A stretch of 64,000 nt of DNA from Salinisphaera hydrothermalis (GTDB lineage Bacteria; Pseudomonadota; Gammaproteobacteria; Nevskiales; Salinisphaeraceae): assembly GCF_040361195.1 (NCBI RefSeq), contig NZ_APNE01000007.1; one strand, 5' to 3'. The notes beneath the pieces were generated by a model, which made no database searches, was not told the origin of the DNA, and saw only the letters and a list, made by a program, of their open reading frames with translations. Both the position numbers and the translations under genes were made by a program. The stretch's first letter is position 1. Each line of letters starts with the position of its first letter. Shown here in pieces: positions 8,646-16,738 of this stretch.

Positions 8646-10049
8646 ATGAGCGATCCGACCATGGAACAGGACTATCTGGCCAAGCGACAGCTGGCCCAGG
8701 GCACGGCCGGCTGGGTGCTGCTGGCCGGACTGGGGGTGGCCGGCGTGATCTCCGGCGATTTTGCCGGCTGGAACTTCGGCATCGGTCAGGCCGGCTGGGG
8801 CGGCTTCGTGATTGCCGCCATCCTGATGGGCGTGATGTATTTCTCGCTGGTGCTGTCGCTGGCCGAGATGTCGGCCGCGATTCCGGCGGCTGGCGGTGGC
8901 TACAGCTTCGCGCGTCAGGCCATGGGCCCGGCCGGCGGTTATCTCACCGGTCTGGCGGTGCTCATCGAATACGCGTTGGCGCCGGCGGCGATCGTGATCT
9001 TCATTGGTTCCGCGGTGGCCGAACTGACCGGGCTCAATGGGCCGCTCGTGTATGCGGTGTTCTATATCGTGTTTGTCGGCATTCATCTGGCCGGGGCGGG
9101 GGAAGCGCTCAAGACCATGTTCGCGATCAGCGCGTTGGCGGTATTCGCTATCGCGGTGACCTCAATCGCCCTGATCGGCGATTTCGATGCCACGAACCTG
9201 TTCGACATCGCGCCGACGGATGCAGCCGGCGCCTCCAGCTTCCTGCCGTACGGCTGGTACGGCGTTTGGGCCGCGCTGCCGTTCGGCATGTGGCTGTTCC
9301 TGGCCGTCGAGGGTGTGCCGCTGGCCGCCGAGGAATCCAAGAATCCGGCCCGCGATGTACCGCGCGGCATTATCGCGGCCATGCTGTTTCTGATCGGTAC
9401 GGCAGTGCTCGTGGTCGTGCTGCTGGCGGGCGCCGGCGGCGCGAAGATGATCGGCGACAGCGGGGTGCCGTTGGTGGATGCACTGCGCGCCAGCGGCAGT
9501 CACGGGATTGCTACGCTGGTCAACGTGCTGGCGCTCGCCGGTCTGGTCGCTTCGTTCTTCTCGATCATCTTCGGCTATAGCCGGCTTGTGTTCGCCTTGT
9601 CACGCGCCGGCTACTTACCGCGCTTCCTGTCGCTGACGGGCGAGCGCAAGACGCCTATCTGGGCCCTGATCGTACCCGGTGTGCTGGGCTTCATCGTGTC
9701 GTTAAGCGGGGCCGGCGACCTGATTCTCAGCATGGCTGTCGTCGGTGCCACTCTGTCTTACGCGCTGATGGCCGCCAGCCATATCCTGCTGCGTCTGCGC
9801 CAGCCGCAGCTGCATCGGCCTTATCGAACGCCGGGCGGCGTGGTGACCTCCGGAATCGCTCTGGTGTTATCTGTGATTGCACTCACGGGCGTTTATGCCT
9901 TCGATCCGCATGCCTTTGGCTACACGATCTTGTTGTTTGTCGTGGGCGCAGCATGGTTTTTTCTTTACAGCCGGCGGCACTTGGTCGCCAAAACAGCCGA
10001 CGAGGAGTTTCGTCTGCTGGCCAGAGCGGAGTCGGAACTAGAGGATTAA
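8646..10049 (+). CDS. eat: Ethanolamine permease, APC superfamily
   Basis: The 467-residue inner-membrane protein has about twelve hydrophobic segments of the amino acid-polyamine-organocation fold. It matches Eat-type permeases through the GVISGDFAGWNFG loop, the SLAEMSAAIPAAGGGYSFARQAMGPAGGYLTG block and GVPLAAEESKNPARDVPRG. It follows eutC by 43 bases with GAGG before the ATG, so it is probably in the same operon. It would import ethanolamine for EutBC. This non-microcompartment arrangement resembles the ethanolamine genes of pseudomonads. Confidence 0.93.
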   Translation: MSDPTMEQDYLAKRQLAQGTAGWVLLAGLGVAGVISGDFAGWNFGIGQAGWGGFVIAAILMGVMYFSLVLSLAEMSAAIPAAGGGYSFARQAMGPAGGYLTGLAVLIEYALAPAAIVIFIGSAVAELTGLNGPLVYAVFYIVFVGIHLAGAGEALKTMFAISALAVFAIAVTSIALIGDFDATNLFDIAPTDAAGASSFLPYGWYGVWAALPFGMWLFLAVEGVPLAAEESKNPARDVPRGIIAAMLFLIGTAVLVVVLLAGAGGAKMIGDSGVPLVDALRASGSHGIATLVNVLALAGLVASFFSIIFGYSRLVFALSRAGYLPRFLSLTGERKTPIWALIVPGVLGFIVSLSGAGDLILSMAVVGATLSYALMAASHILLRLRQPQLHRPYRTPGGVVTSGIALVLSVIALTGVYAFDPHAFGYTILLFVVGAAWFFLYSRRHLVAKTADEEFRLLARAESELED

Positions 10050-10436
10050 AAATGGTGGGCTTGGCGCGTTCGATCTGAACGCCTCCGTAGTCTCCCGGAT
10101 TCTTCGCCAAACGGCGCATTGAACAGGTTTCGGGGGCGTGCGATTTTCGATTGAAATTCGCGCCGGCAGCGCCGGCCGCCATCCAAGGAGAACACGCCAT
10201 GCAGGCGTTCAATTGCGACGTCATCGTGCGGCGCCCCCAGCGTGTATCCGCCCCCGATGCTTCGCTGGCCCGAGAGGCGGTGCTGAGGCTCGCCAAGCCC
10301 ATGCGCGTGAGCCGTCCCTGGGTCGTCGGGCCTGCGGGCGATGCCCGGCATCCCGCACAGCGGCGCTGGGTTTCGGGCCGGCCGTCCATGGGGCAAGAGA
10401 CGTCAGCTTCGTCCGACAACGCCGAGGAGACGCACC
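10050..10436. other. Intergenic between eat and the phosphotransferase gene
   Basis: About 390 bases without a firmly supported gene. It contains the possible small frame described at 10199 and no terminator that I can see after eat. Confidence 0.45.
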
Positions 10437-10456
10437 ATGCCGCTGGTTCTCGGTGA
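10199..10456 (+). CDS. Possible small gene overlapping the phosphotransferase start
   Basis: An 85-residue frame begins MQAFNCDVIVRRPQRV and has a good ribosome site, AAGGAGA, placed 7 bases before its ATG. It runs 20 bases into the next gene in another frame. I do not recognise the product; it is Arg/Ala/Pro-rich with no hydrophobic segment. The ribosome site is the only positive evidence. It could be a leader peptide, a gene remnant or a chance frame. Confidence 0.3.
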   Translation: MQAFNCDVIVRRPQRVSAPDASLAREAVLRLAKPMRVSRPWVVGPAGDARHPAQRRWVSGRPSMGQETSASSDNAEETHHAAGSR

Positions 10457-11534
10457 AACGGCCAGTACCCCGCCGCCCGAATTGATCGATGTCAGCAGCG
10501 GGCGGCGTTTCAACGTCGATGCGCTGGCACGGCATCTGGCCGCGCGTGGTTTCGACTGTGGTCCACTGTCGGTACAGCAGTTCGCGGGTGCCAAATCCAA
10601 CCCGACCTTTCTCGTGTCGTATGGGCGCGGCGCCGGGGCGTCGAAGTTCGTTCTGCGCAAGAGCGCAGCGGACGCCCCGATAGCGGCGTATGCGCTGGAT
10701 CGGGAGTATCGGGTGATGCAGGCACTGGCCGACACCCCGGCCGTGCCGGTACCGGCGATGCACGCTTTCTGTGCCGATGAATCGGTGCTGGGCGCGCCGT
10801 TCTACATCATGGACTACGTGGCCGGGCGCACCCTGTCCGATTCGAAACTCGACGGCCTGTCGTGTGATGAGCGCGGGGCGGTTTATCGCGGCATGATCGA
10901 TACGCTGGCGGCCTTGCACAATGTCGATGCCGACACGGTCGGGCTGTCGGAGTTCGGCCGACCGCGGGGCTATCTGGCACGACAGGTCACGGCCTGGCGG
11001 CGACAGTACGAGCATACCGCCGGTGACCCGGATCCGGCGATGATGGCGCTGGCCCAATGGCTGGAACAGAATCTGCCGGCGGACGCCGCGCCCGTCATCA
11101 CGCATGGCGATTACCGGGTGGGCAACCTGATGTTGTCCGAAGGGGGGACCGATCTTGCGGCGGTGCTGGACTGGGAGATGGCCACCCTCGGCCATCCCAT
11201 GGCCGATCTGGCCTATGCCTGCCTGCCGTATTACCTGCCAGAGGATATCGATGTTCTCCCCGGTATCGCGGGGCTCAATCTCGTCGAGTGGGGTATTCCG
11301 GACGAATCCGAATTGCTGAAGCGGTATCGCGCCGCGCGCGGTTTGGCCCCGATCGATGAATGGCCGGCCTTCATCGCGTTCGCACTGTTCGGCATCGCAG
11401 CTTTTGCCCAGGCTGTGCAGGCGCGTTCGCCCGGTGGGCGTCATGGTGACGAGGCCAGGCGTGTCGCCTGCCAAGTGAGTGAGTTGGCCGAACTCGGTTG
11501 GCAAATGGCGCGTTATCACGATACGGCCTGTTGA
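10437..11534 (+). CDS. Phosphotransferase of the aminoglycoside-kinase-like (ACAD10/11 N-domain) family
   Basis: The 365-residue protein has a protein-kinase-like fold. The nucleotide-binding N-lobe contains SKFVLRKSA (about 60-68), with the lysine expected to contact ATP. The Brenner motif HGDYRVGNLM and the metal-binding DWEMATLGHPMADLAY are intact. This combination is typical of APH-family kinases related to the N-terminal domain of ACAD10/11, some of which phosphorylate hydroxyacyl compounds; a drug-resistance role is not implied. GAGGAGA precedes the ATG at 10437. No acyl-CoA dehydrogenase gene is adjacent, so the substrate is unknown. Confidence 0.85.
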   Translation: MPLVLGETASTPPPELIDVSSGRRFNVDALARHLAARGFDCGPLSVQQFAGAKSNPTFLVSYGRGAGASKFVLRKSAADAPIAAYALDREYRVMQALADTPAVPVPAMHAFCADESVLGAPFYIMDYVAGRTLSDSKLDGLSCDERGAVYRGMIDTLAALHNVDADTVGLSEFGRPRGYLARQVTAWRRQYEHTAGDPDPAMMALAQWLEQNLPADAAPVITHGDYRVGNLMLSEGGTDLAAVLDWEMATLGHPMADLAYACLPYYLPEDIDVLPGIAGLNLVEWGIPDESELLKRYRAARGLAPIDEWPAFIAFALFGIAAFAQAVQARSPGGRHGDEARRVACQVSELAELGWQMARYHDTAC

Positions 11535-11577
11535 CTCGTCCGCTGAATGCGATCGCGTCCCCGAGCTACGACGGCGT

Positions 11578-11602
11578 AAAAAACGGGCGTTCAAGACGCC
11601 CG
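11578..11602 (-). terminator. Intrinsic terminator of the dynamin-like GTPase gene
   Basis: Read on the minus strand: CGGGCGT, CTTGA loop, ACGCCCG, then six T. It lies about 200 bases beyond the GTPase stop and about 45 bases after the convergent phosphotransferase stop, so it may act in both directions. Confidence 0.75.
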
Positions 11603-11800
11603 GCGCCGTTGGTTGCGATTGGCGATATCGCCTCCGGTCACCCGCGCACCGCATACACCGGACCGCCGACCGCTAGGCGGCGGGACGCGCGCGCGGTCCG
11701 TCGATGCTGCGAGACGTCTGCAGCCTCTCGTATCGTGCCGCTCGTTCGTTCTGTTCGGCGCCGCCCGGGGCGGGCGTGCATGCAGGACCGCGAGGTCAGC

Positions 11801-13219
11801 TCAGCCCGAGGGCTGGGTGAACCGATCGTTGAGACGCCGCACCATCGTTTCCTGCTTATCGCGGATCTTGGCCACCCGGCGTCGAGCGAGAATGTGCCAA
11901 CCCTTGGGCTGCAAGCTGAACAGGCCGCGCCACCAGCGGGTATTTCGTCGAAACGCACGTCGCAGATCGAGGCTGAACGCCTGCTGCGACGCGGGTTCGA
12001 TACGACGCGCGATTTGATTCGCAGCCAAGCTGCGGCTCGTGTAGTGCAGGGCACCCAGCACCACGACGGCAACGGCCACGATCACCCAGCCGCTCACGGT
12101 ATTGCCGAACACACGATCGACCACGCCCATGGCCACGCCGTGAGCCCAGATGAACGCGGCCCCGCAGGCCAGCACGATCGGCAAGAGCATCAAGGCATCG
12201 TAGATGAGCGTGCGTTGCCGCCATTTACGCAGATAACTCTTGAGGCGCCCCACGCCGGCGTCTCCAGCCAGCGTATCGGCCGCGCCAGTCATCAACTCGA
12301 CGACGCGATATGCCCGGTCAACTTCCACGCCTTTCATGCGGCGATGGATTTCGGCGATGTCTTCGTCTTTTTTCGCCTTGAAGCGGGCTGCCAGCGATTC
12401 GTCCGCAATGGTCTCGGCGGCGTTTTCGTCGTAGATGCGCAGAAAACGCCCGGCGGTCAGGCCGGCCGAGGCCAGGGCGCGCTGCCAGGCCGCGACCACA
12501 TCCTCGGGATTGTCTTCGCCGGCGGTGGTGTCGATCTGATTGAGGATGAAAAGAAACTTGCTGGCGTCGTCGCGATTGATCGTGCTGGTGACCAGATGCT
12601 GGAGCGTGTCCCGCATGGCGCCGGGCTCGGGATGTCGCGCATCGAAGAACACCAGCACCAGATCCGACAGGTCGATGATGCGATCGGTGATTTGCAATGT
12701 CGCCGAGCGCTGGCTGTCGGCGTCGAAGCCGGGCGAGTCGAGCAGGATCTTGCCGCGGATCTGCTCGGAGTTGCAGGTCTTGAGCTGCAGATAATTATTG
12801 ATCCGCCGGCCTTCCCCGGCCGCGACGTCTTCGATATCGCCGCTGATGCGATAGAACGGGAAGCGCAGATCCGCGTCCAGAGCCGACCCGGGCAGGGTGC
12901 GGGGTTCGGCATCCTCGCTGTAGCAGATGACCGAGAAACGATCGTCGACCGCCTGATTCCCGGTGCGCTGGAGAGTGGTACCGAGATAGCTGTTGATGAA
13001 GCTCGATTTCCCGGCTGAGAAGGTACCCAGCAGCGAGACCACCGGCCACCACGGTACGCGTCGGGTGAAACTCTCGTTGGATGCCAGCAAGCCCATACGG
13101 TGCGCGATGCGGTCGAGCCGGCGGAATTCGGCCAGCGGTTCGAGCAGCAGCGGATTTTCGCGCTTGAGGTGGGTTTCCAGCGAATCGGTACGCGTGGCGT
13201 GTTTCGAGGATTGACTCAT
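11801..13219 (-). CDS. Dynamin-family GTPase with C-terminal membrane anchor
   Basis: The 472-residue protein has a large GTPase domain with P-loop GTFSAGKSS (about 65-73), a G3 motif in LLDSPGFDADS and a G4 NQID. Two hydrophobic segments follow (about 337-367 and 375-394), separated by a short turn, which suggests a hairpin in the inner membrane. A basic tail rich in Arg and Trp comes last. The large insert after the P-loop and the C-terminal hairpin resemble bacterial dynamin-like or EHD-like proteins that remodel membranes. AGGGGAC just before the ATG at 13219 favours it over the ATG at 13243. It is transcribed alone; a membrane-remodelling role is inference. Confidence 0.85.
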   Translation of the reverse strand: MSQSSKHATRTDSLETHLKRENPLLLEPLAEFRRLDRIAHRMGLLASNESFTRRVPWWPVVSLLGTFSAGKSSFINSYLGTTLQRTGNQAVDDRFSVICYSEDAEPRTLPGSALDADLRFPFYRISGDIEDVAAGEGRRINNYLQLKTCNSEQIRGKILLDSPGFDADSQRSATLQITDRIIDLSDLVLVFFDARHPEPGAMRDTLQHLVTSTINRDDASKFLFILNQIDTTAGEDNPEDVVAAWQRALASAGLTAGRFLRIYDENAAETIADESLAARFKAKKDEDIAEIHRRMKGVEVDRAYRVVELMTGAADTLAGDAGVGRLKSYLRKWRQRTLIYDALMLLPIVLACGAAFIWAHGVAMGVVDRVFGNTVSGWVIVAVAVVVLGALHYTSRSLAANQIARRIEPASQQAFSLDLRRAFRRNTRWWRGLFSLQPKGWHILARRRVAKIRDKQETMVRRLNDRFTQPSG

Positions 13220-13833
13220 AAGTCCCCTGAGACGGTCGTGCATCGACGCAGCACGTGGCGCGTCGCGTTAATCATCATAGTATGCCAGTGGCGGCGCCAG
13301 GGGCCGTTCATGTTTCGTCCGAGCGCGAGCCGCGCCTGCCGCATGTTCGTCTGCGATAAGAGGCAAGCCACAGTGCCGCGACGGGCTACACGGCGTTATC
13401 GTGGCGGCGCCGAATGCCCACGATCTATCGGACCGCGAAGGGGCGGGGCTGGCGCCTCATCCGGACAAGAGCACGAAACTCTGGCCCGGCAGAGCCGTGT
13501 TCGCTCCCCGGTGACAACGGGCGCCACCCGGTCGGCGTCGGGTTTTATGGCCCGCTACGAGTTGGCTGGACGCGTATGCGGCGGCGACGCCGCATACGCG
13601 TCCGTCGCCCGATGTCGTTGCGCTCAGCAGCGGTTTCATTTTTACTGCGTTACGGACCCGGCCGGCTTCGTTACGGGGTGTACGGGAGGGGCTCGGCCGT
13701 TGTCATCGCGCGCCATCGGAACGGATGGCGGAATGTCGGCGCCTTGCGATGGCCGTATGCTCGCGACGGCGGCTATGACCGGCAACCGGTGTGGCTGACC
13801 ATGCCATGTCGAACCCAGGGGGAAAATCGTATC
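13220..13833. other. Long intergenic region before the first GGDEF-EAL gene
   Basis: About 614 bases. The frame of the downstream gene is open back to 13414, but that part is Arg/Gly-rich and unlike any domain, so it is probably untranslated. It contains the perfect hairpin described at 13568. Confidence 0.5.
13568..13603 (+). promoter_or_regulatory. Perfect 16-bp hairpin with a GCGA tetraloop
   Basis: GGACGCGTATGCGGCG, GCGA, then its exact complement. As RNA on the plus strand this is a 16-bp stem closed by a GNRA-type tetraloop. It lies about 230 bases before the start of the GGDEF-EAL gene at 13834. No T tract follows directly. Its role is unknown; an attenuator, a stabilising 5' structure or a protein-binding DNA palindrome are all possible. 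Confidence 0.6.
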
Positions 13834-16062
13834 GTGTCCGACACATCCTTGGCGGCTGTTTCCCAATTGGTACGCAGCGCCGCAAGCGCCCTCGACTGCC
13901 GTTGTGCCGTGTTCTATCGGCTCGATGCCGAGATTCTCTATCCCGTGCACAGCGAGGGTATTGCGTCGGCCGATGCCTACGCCATGCCGGGGGAGAGCTG
14001 GCTCGCAGCCGATCGTGGGATCGATGCCATTCGCGTTTATCATGATCTCGACTCCGCGGGCGCGATGGTACCGCCGGTGGCGACGCCGGATCGGCGCTTC
14101 CCACGGTTCATGACATTGGCACCGGTGATCTGCGACCAGGGGCGGCGCCTCGGGCTGTTGCTGCTGGCGGATACTTCGCCGCAGGCGCGCTTGAGTGCCG
14201 CCAAGCTTTACGCACTCAGTGTGCACGCGGTTCAGCTCGCCTTGCATTATCAAGAGCGTTCGGTGCAGGAGCAGCGCCCGCCTTATGGCTGGCAGCAGCC
14301 CGATCGATTACGCCTGCTGGAGTCGGTGGTAGAGAACGCCAAGGATGCGGTGTTGATTACCGAGGCCGAACCGATCGAGCCGCCCGGGCCTCGCATCGTC
14401 TATTGCAATGCGTCCTTTACCCGCACCACCGGTTATAGCGAAGCCGAGGTGCTGGGTCGGACGCCGCGGATCCTTCAAAACGACAACACCTCACGCGCCG
14501 CACTCGACCGGCTGCGTGACGCGCTCGAGAACTGGCAGGCGATCGAGATCGAACTGCTCAATCAGCGTAAGGATGGCGGCGAGTTCTGGGTGGAGCTCAG
14601 TATTGTGCCGGTAGCTGACGATAGCGGTCGCTATACCCACTGGATTTCGGTGCAGCGCGATATCTCCGAGCGCAAGCAGGCCGAAGCGATTGCCGATCAG
14701 GCGCGTATTGCCGAGGCCGAGAACGCAGCGCTCGAAGCCAAGTTGCACGAGCGTCAGCGCATCGAGCAGTCGTTGGCGTATGCCGCATCGCACGACGACC
14801 TGACACATCTGCGCAATCGCGCCTATGTGATGGAGCGGGTGCAATCGTTGGTTTTGCGCGATCAGCTCGATACCGGCGATGCCAGCCTGCTGTTCCTCGA
14901 CATGGACCGGTTTAAACTGGTGAACGACAGTCTCGGGCACCGGGCCGGCGATCTGCTGCTCAAACAGATGGCCCGGCGACTGGAGGCTTGTGTGCGCGCT
15001 GAGGATACGCTGGCGCGCGTCGGCGGCGATGAGTTCGTCGTGCTGATCGAGAACGACCCGGCGCGCCAGGCGCCCATTGACGTCGCCGAGCGCATCATCG
15101 AGGCGTTCGATCAGCCGTTTCGCATCAGCGAGCAGGATATCTACTCATCGGCGAGCATCGGTATCGTGCATATCGATGCGCATTACAGCTCGCCCGAACA
15201 GGTCGTTCGAGATGCCGATGTCGCGATGTATGCCGCCAAACAGCTCGGCAAGGGCACGTACTCTTTGTTCACCGAGTCGATGCAGCGGGCGGCGGTCGAG
15301 ACGCTGTCGTTGCAGAACGACTTGCGTCAGGCGCTTGTCAGCCGGCAATTTTCGCTGGCTTACCAGCCGATTTACGCGCTTGGAAAAAAGGGGTGCTTCG
15401 GGGTCGAGGCGTTGGCGCGCTGGCACCATCCCGGACGCGGGTGGGTGGCGCCGAACGTATTCATCCCCATGGCCGAGGAGATCGATGTAATACGGGAGTT
15501 GGGCCATTGGGTGATGAGTCAGGCCTGTCGCCAAATGCGAAGCTGGGGCGCGGCGGCCGCCGATCTCAAGCTATTCGTCAACGTATCGGCGCGCGAGATC
15601 CGCGATCATCGTTTCCTTGATCAGGTCGATCAGGCGTTGGCCGAAAGCGGTCTGGAGCCGTCCCGGCTTCAGCTCGAAATCACCGAGAATATTTTTATTC
15701 AGGATCCCGAGCATGTGGCCCGGGTTCTGGAAGCGCTGCGATCTCGCGGCATCCGTGTGGTGCTCGACGATTTTGGCACCGGCTACTCATCGTTGAGTTA
15801 TCTCGATCGCTATCCCATCGATGCCTTGAAGATCGATCGGGAGTTCGTGACCCGGATGGCCAGCGTCCGGCGTACCCGGGCTATTGTCGACAGTATTCTG
15901 TCGTTAGGCACGACACTGGGTGTGGACATCGTGGCCGAAGGGATCGAGACCTCGGATGAGCTCGAAATGTTGCAGAGACTCGGCTGTCCTTTCGGCCAGG
16001 GATTTTTGCTTGCGCCGCCGATGAGCGCTGAAGATTTCGCCGAGCAGTTGGCTGTCGAATAG
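13834..16062 (+). CDS. PAS-GGDEF-EAL c-di-GMP enzyme with an N-terminal GAF-like region
   Basis: The product is 742 residues from the GTG at 13834, which follows AGGGGG by 11 bases. Residues 1-140 look like a GAF-type sensor. A PAS domain spans about 160-290, GGDEF about 315-470 and EAL about 485-735. The cyclase motif GGDEF is intact, with an RxxD inhibitory site (RAED) five residues before it. The EAL domain keeps the main catalytic landmarks: VEALARWHHP, LEITENIFIQ, DDFGTGYSS, KIDREF and VAEGIE. Both activities, or either, are possible. No transmembrane segment is seen, so it is cytoplasmic. Confidence 0.9.
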   Translation: MSDTSLAAVSQLVRSAASALDCRCAVFYRLDAEILYPVHSEGIASADAYAMPGESWLAADRGIDAIRVYHDLDSAGAMVPPVATPDRRFPRFMTLAPVICDQGRRLGLLLLADTSPQARLSAAKLYALSVHAVQLALHYQERSVQEQRPPYGWQQPDRLRLLESVVENAKDAVLITEAEPIEPPGPRIVYCNASFTRTTGYSEAEVLGRTPRILQNDNTSRAALDRLRDALENWQAIEIELLNQRKDGGEFWVELSIVPVADDSGRYTHWISVQRDISERKQAEAIADQARIAEAENAALEAKLHERQRIEQSLAYAASHDDLTHLRNRAYVMERVQSLVLRDQLDTGDASLLFLDMDRFKLVNDSLGHRAGDLLLKQMARRLEACVRAEDTLARVGGDEFVVLIENDPARQAPIDVAERIIEAFDQPFRISEQDIYSSASIGIVHIDAHYSSPEQVVRDADVAMYAAKQLGKGTYSLFTESMQRAAVETLSLQNDLRQALVSRQFSLAYQPIYALGKKGCFGVEALARWHHPGRGWVAPNVFIPMAEEIDVIRELGHWVMSQACRQMRSWGAAAADLKLFVNVSAREIRDHRFLDQVDQALAESGLEPSRLQLEITENIFIQDPEHVARVLEALRSRGIRVVLDDFGTGYSSLSYLDRYPIDALKIDREFVTRMASVRRTRAIVDSILSLGTTLGVDIVAEGIETSDELEMLQRLGCPFGQGFLLAPPMSAEDFAEQLAVE

Positions 16063-16122
16063 CTGGAAACCACGACGCGACACACGACTACACCTGCGGC
16101 CGACGCAGCGCGTCGACAGCCG

Positions 16123-16443
16123 CTAGTTGGGTGTCGTTGCGCTGCCAGTGGTGCCGTCGTCGTCCGCATCGTGACCGCCCCCATCGGCGGGTTCAGCGGC
16201 ATGACTGCTCGACGACGAGGATGTGCTGTCGTCCTCGGGATGCTTGACCACCGGGGCCTGGCCTTTGTAGCCCCCGGCCGAGTCTTTTTTCACCGGCGAT
16301 TGCACGTCGTAGCCGTGCTTCTTGGCCTCGTAACCGCCGGCCGCACCGGCTGCCGCGCCGGCGGCGAGAACACAGCCCTGAAGCGAGGCACCGAGCACCA
16401 TGGCGCCGGCTAATAAAACAGTGGGACGCAGCATAGACTTCAT
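16123..16443 (-). CDS. Small lipoprotein with a glycine-zipper-like stretch
   Basis: The 106-residue product has a lipoprotein signal ending in the lipobox LQGC about 20 residues from the start. An Ala/Gly-rich stretch follows (AAGAAAGAAGGYEAKKHGYDV), then a Ser/Asp/Gly-rich tail ending TTPN. It resembles small glycine-zipper outer-membrane lipoproteins, but I cannot assign a family. The frame is open to 16536; the ATG at 16443 directly precedes the signal peptide and is the likely start. Confidence 0.7.
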   Translation of the reverse strand: MKSMLRPTVLLAGAMVLGASLQGCVLAAGAAAGAAGGYEAKKHGYDVQSPVKKDSAGGYKGQAPVVKHPEDDSTSSSSSSHAAEPADGGGHDADDDGTTGSATTPN

Positions 16444-16738
16444 GACATCGCCCGATTCGATTTTGAATCCTGGAGTATAGATTTCGTTGATGAATGCCGG
16501 CAAAACCCAGCTCAAACAAGGCAGGTATGGAGGCACTAATGGTTCGCCCGTCCGCCATGCGAACCTCGTTTATGCAAGGCACAGCCTGACAGAACAAACG
16601 CCCAACGATTGACAGCAAAATGGCGATGCCGCGGTATCACCCCGTGCTCGCCGGTTGCTATACCGTACCGCGGCCCACTGCGCAGGGCGACTTCTCCTAG
16701 GGTTTCGTTGAATCGGAATCGTACGCCGCACTGCTACG

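Noticed and set aside
13414..13833. N-terminal extension of the first GGDEF-EAL protein
   Set aside because: The sequence is Arg/Gly-rich without domain similarity and includes a perfect 16-bp hairpin; the GTG at 13834 has a purine-rich ribosome site.
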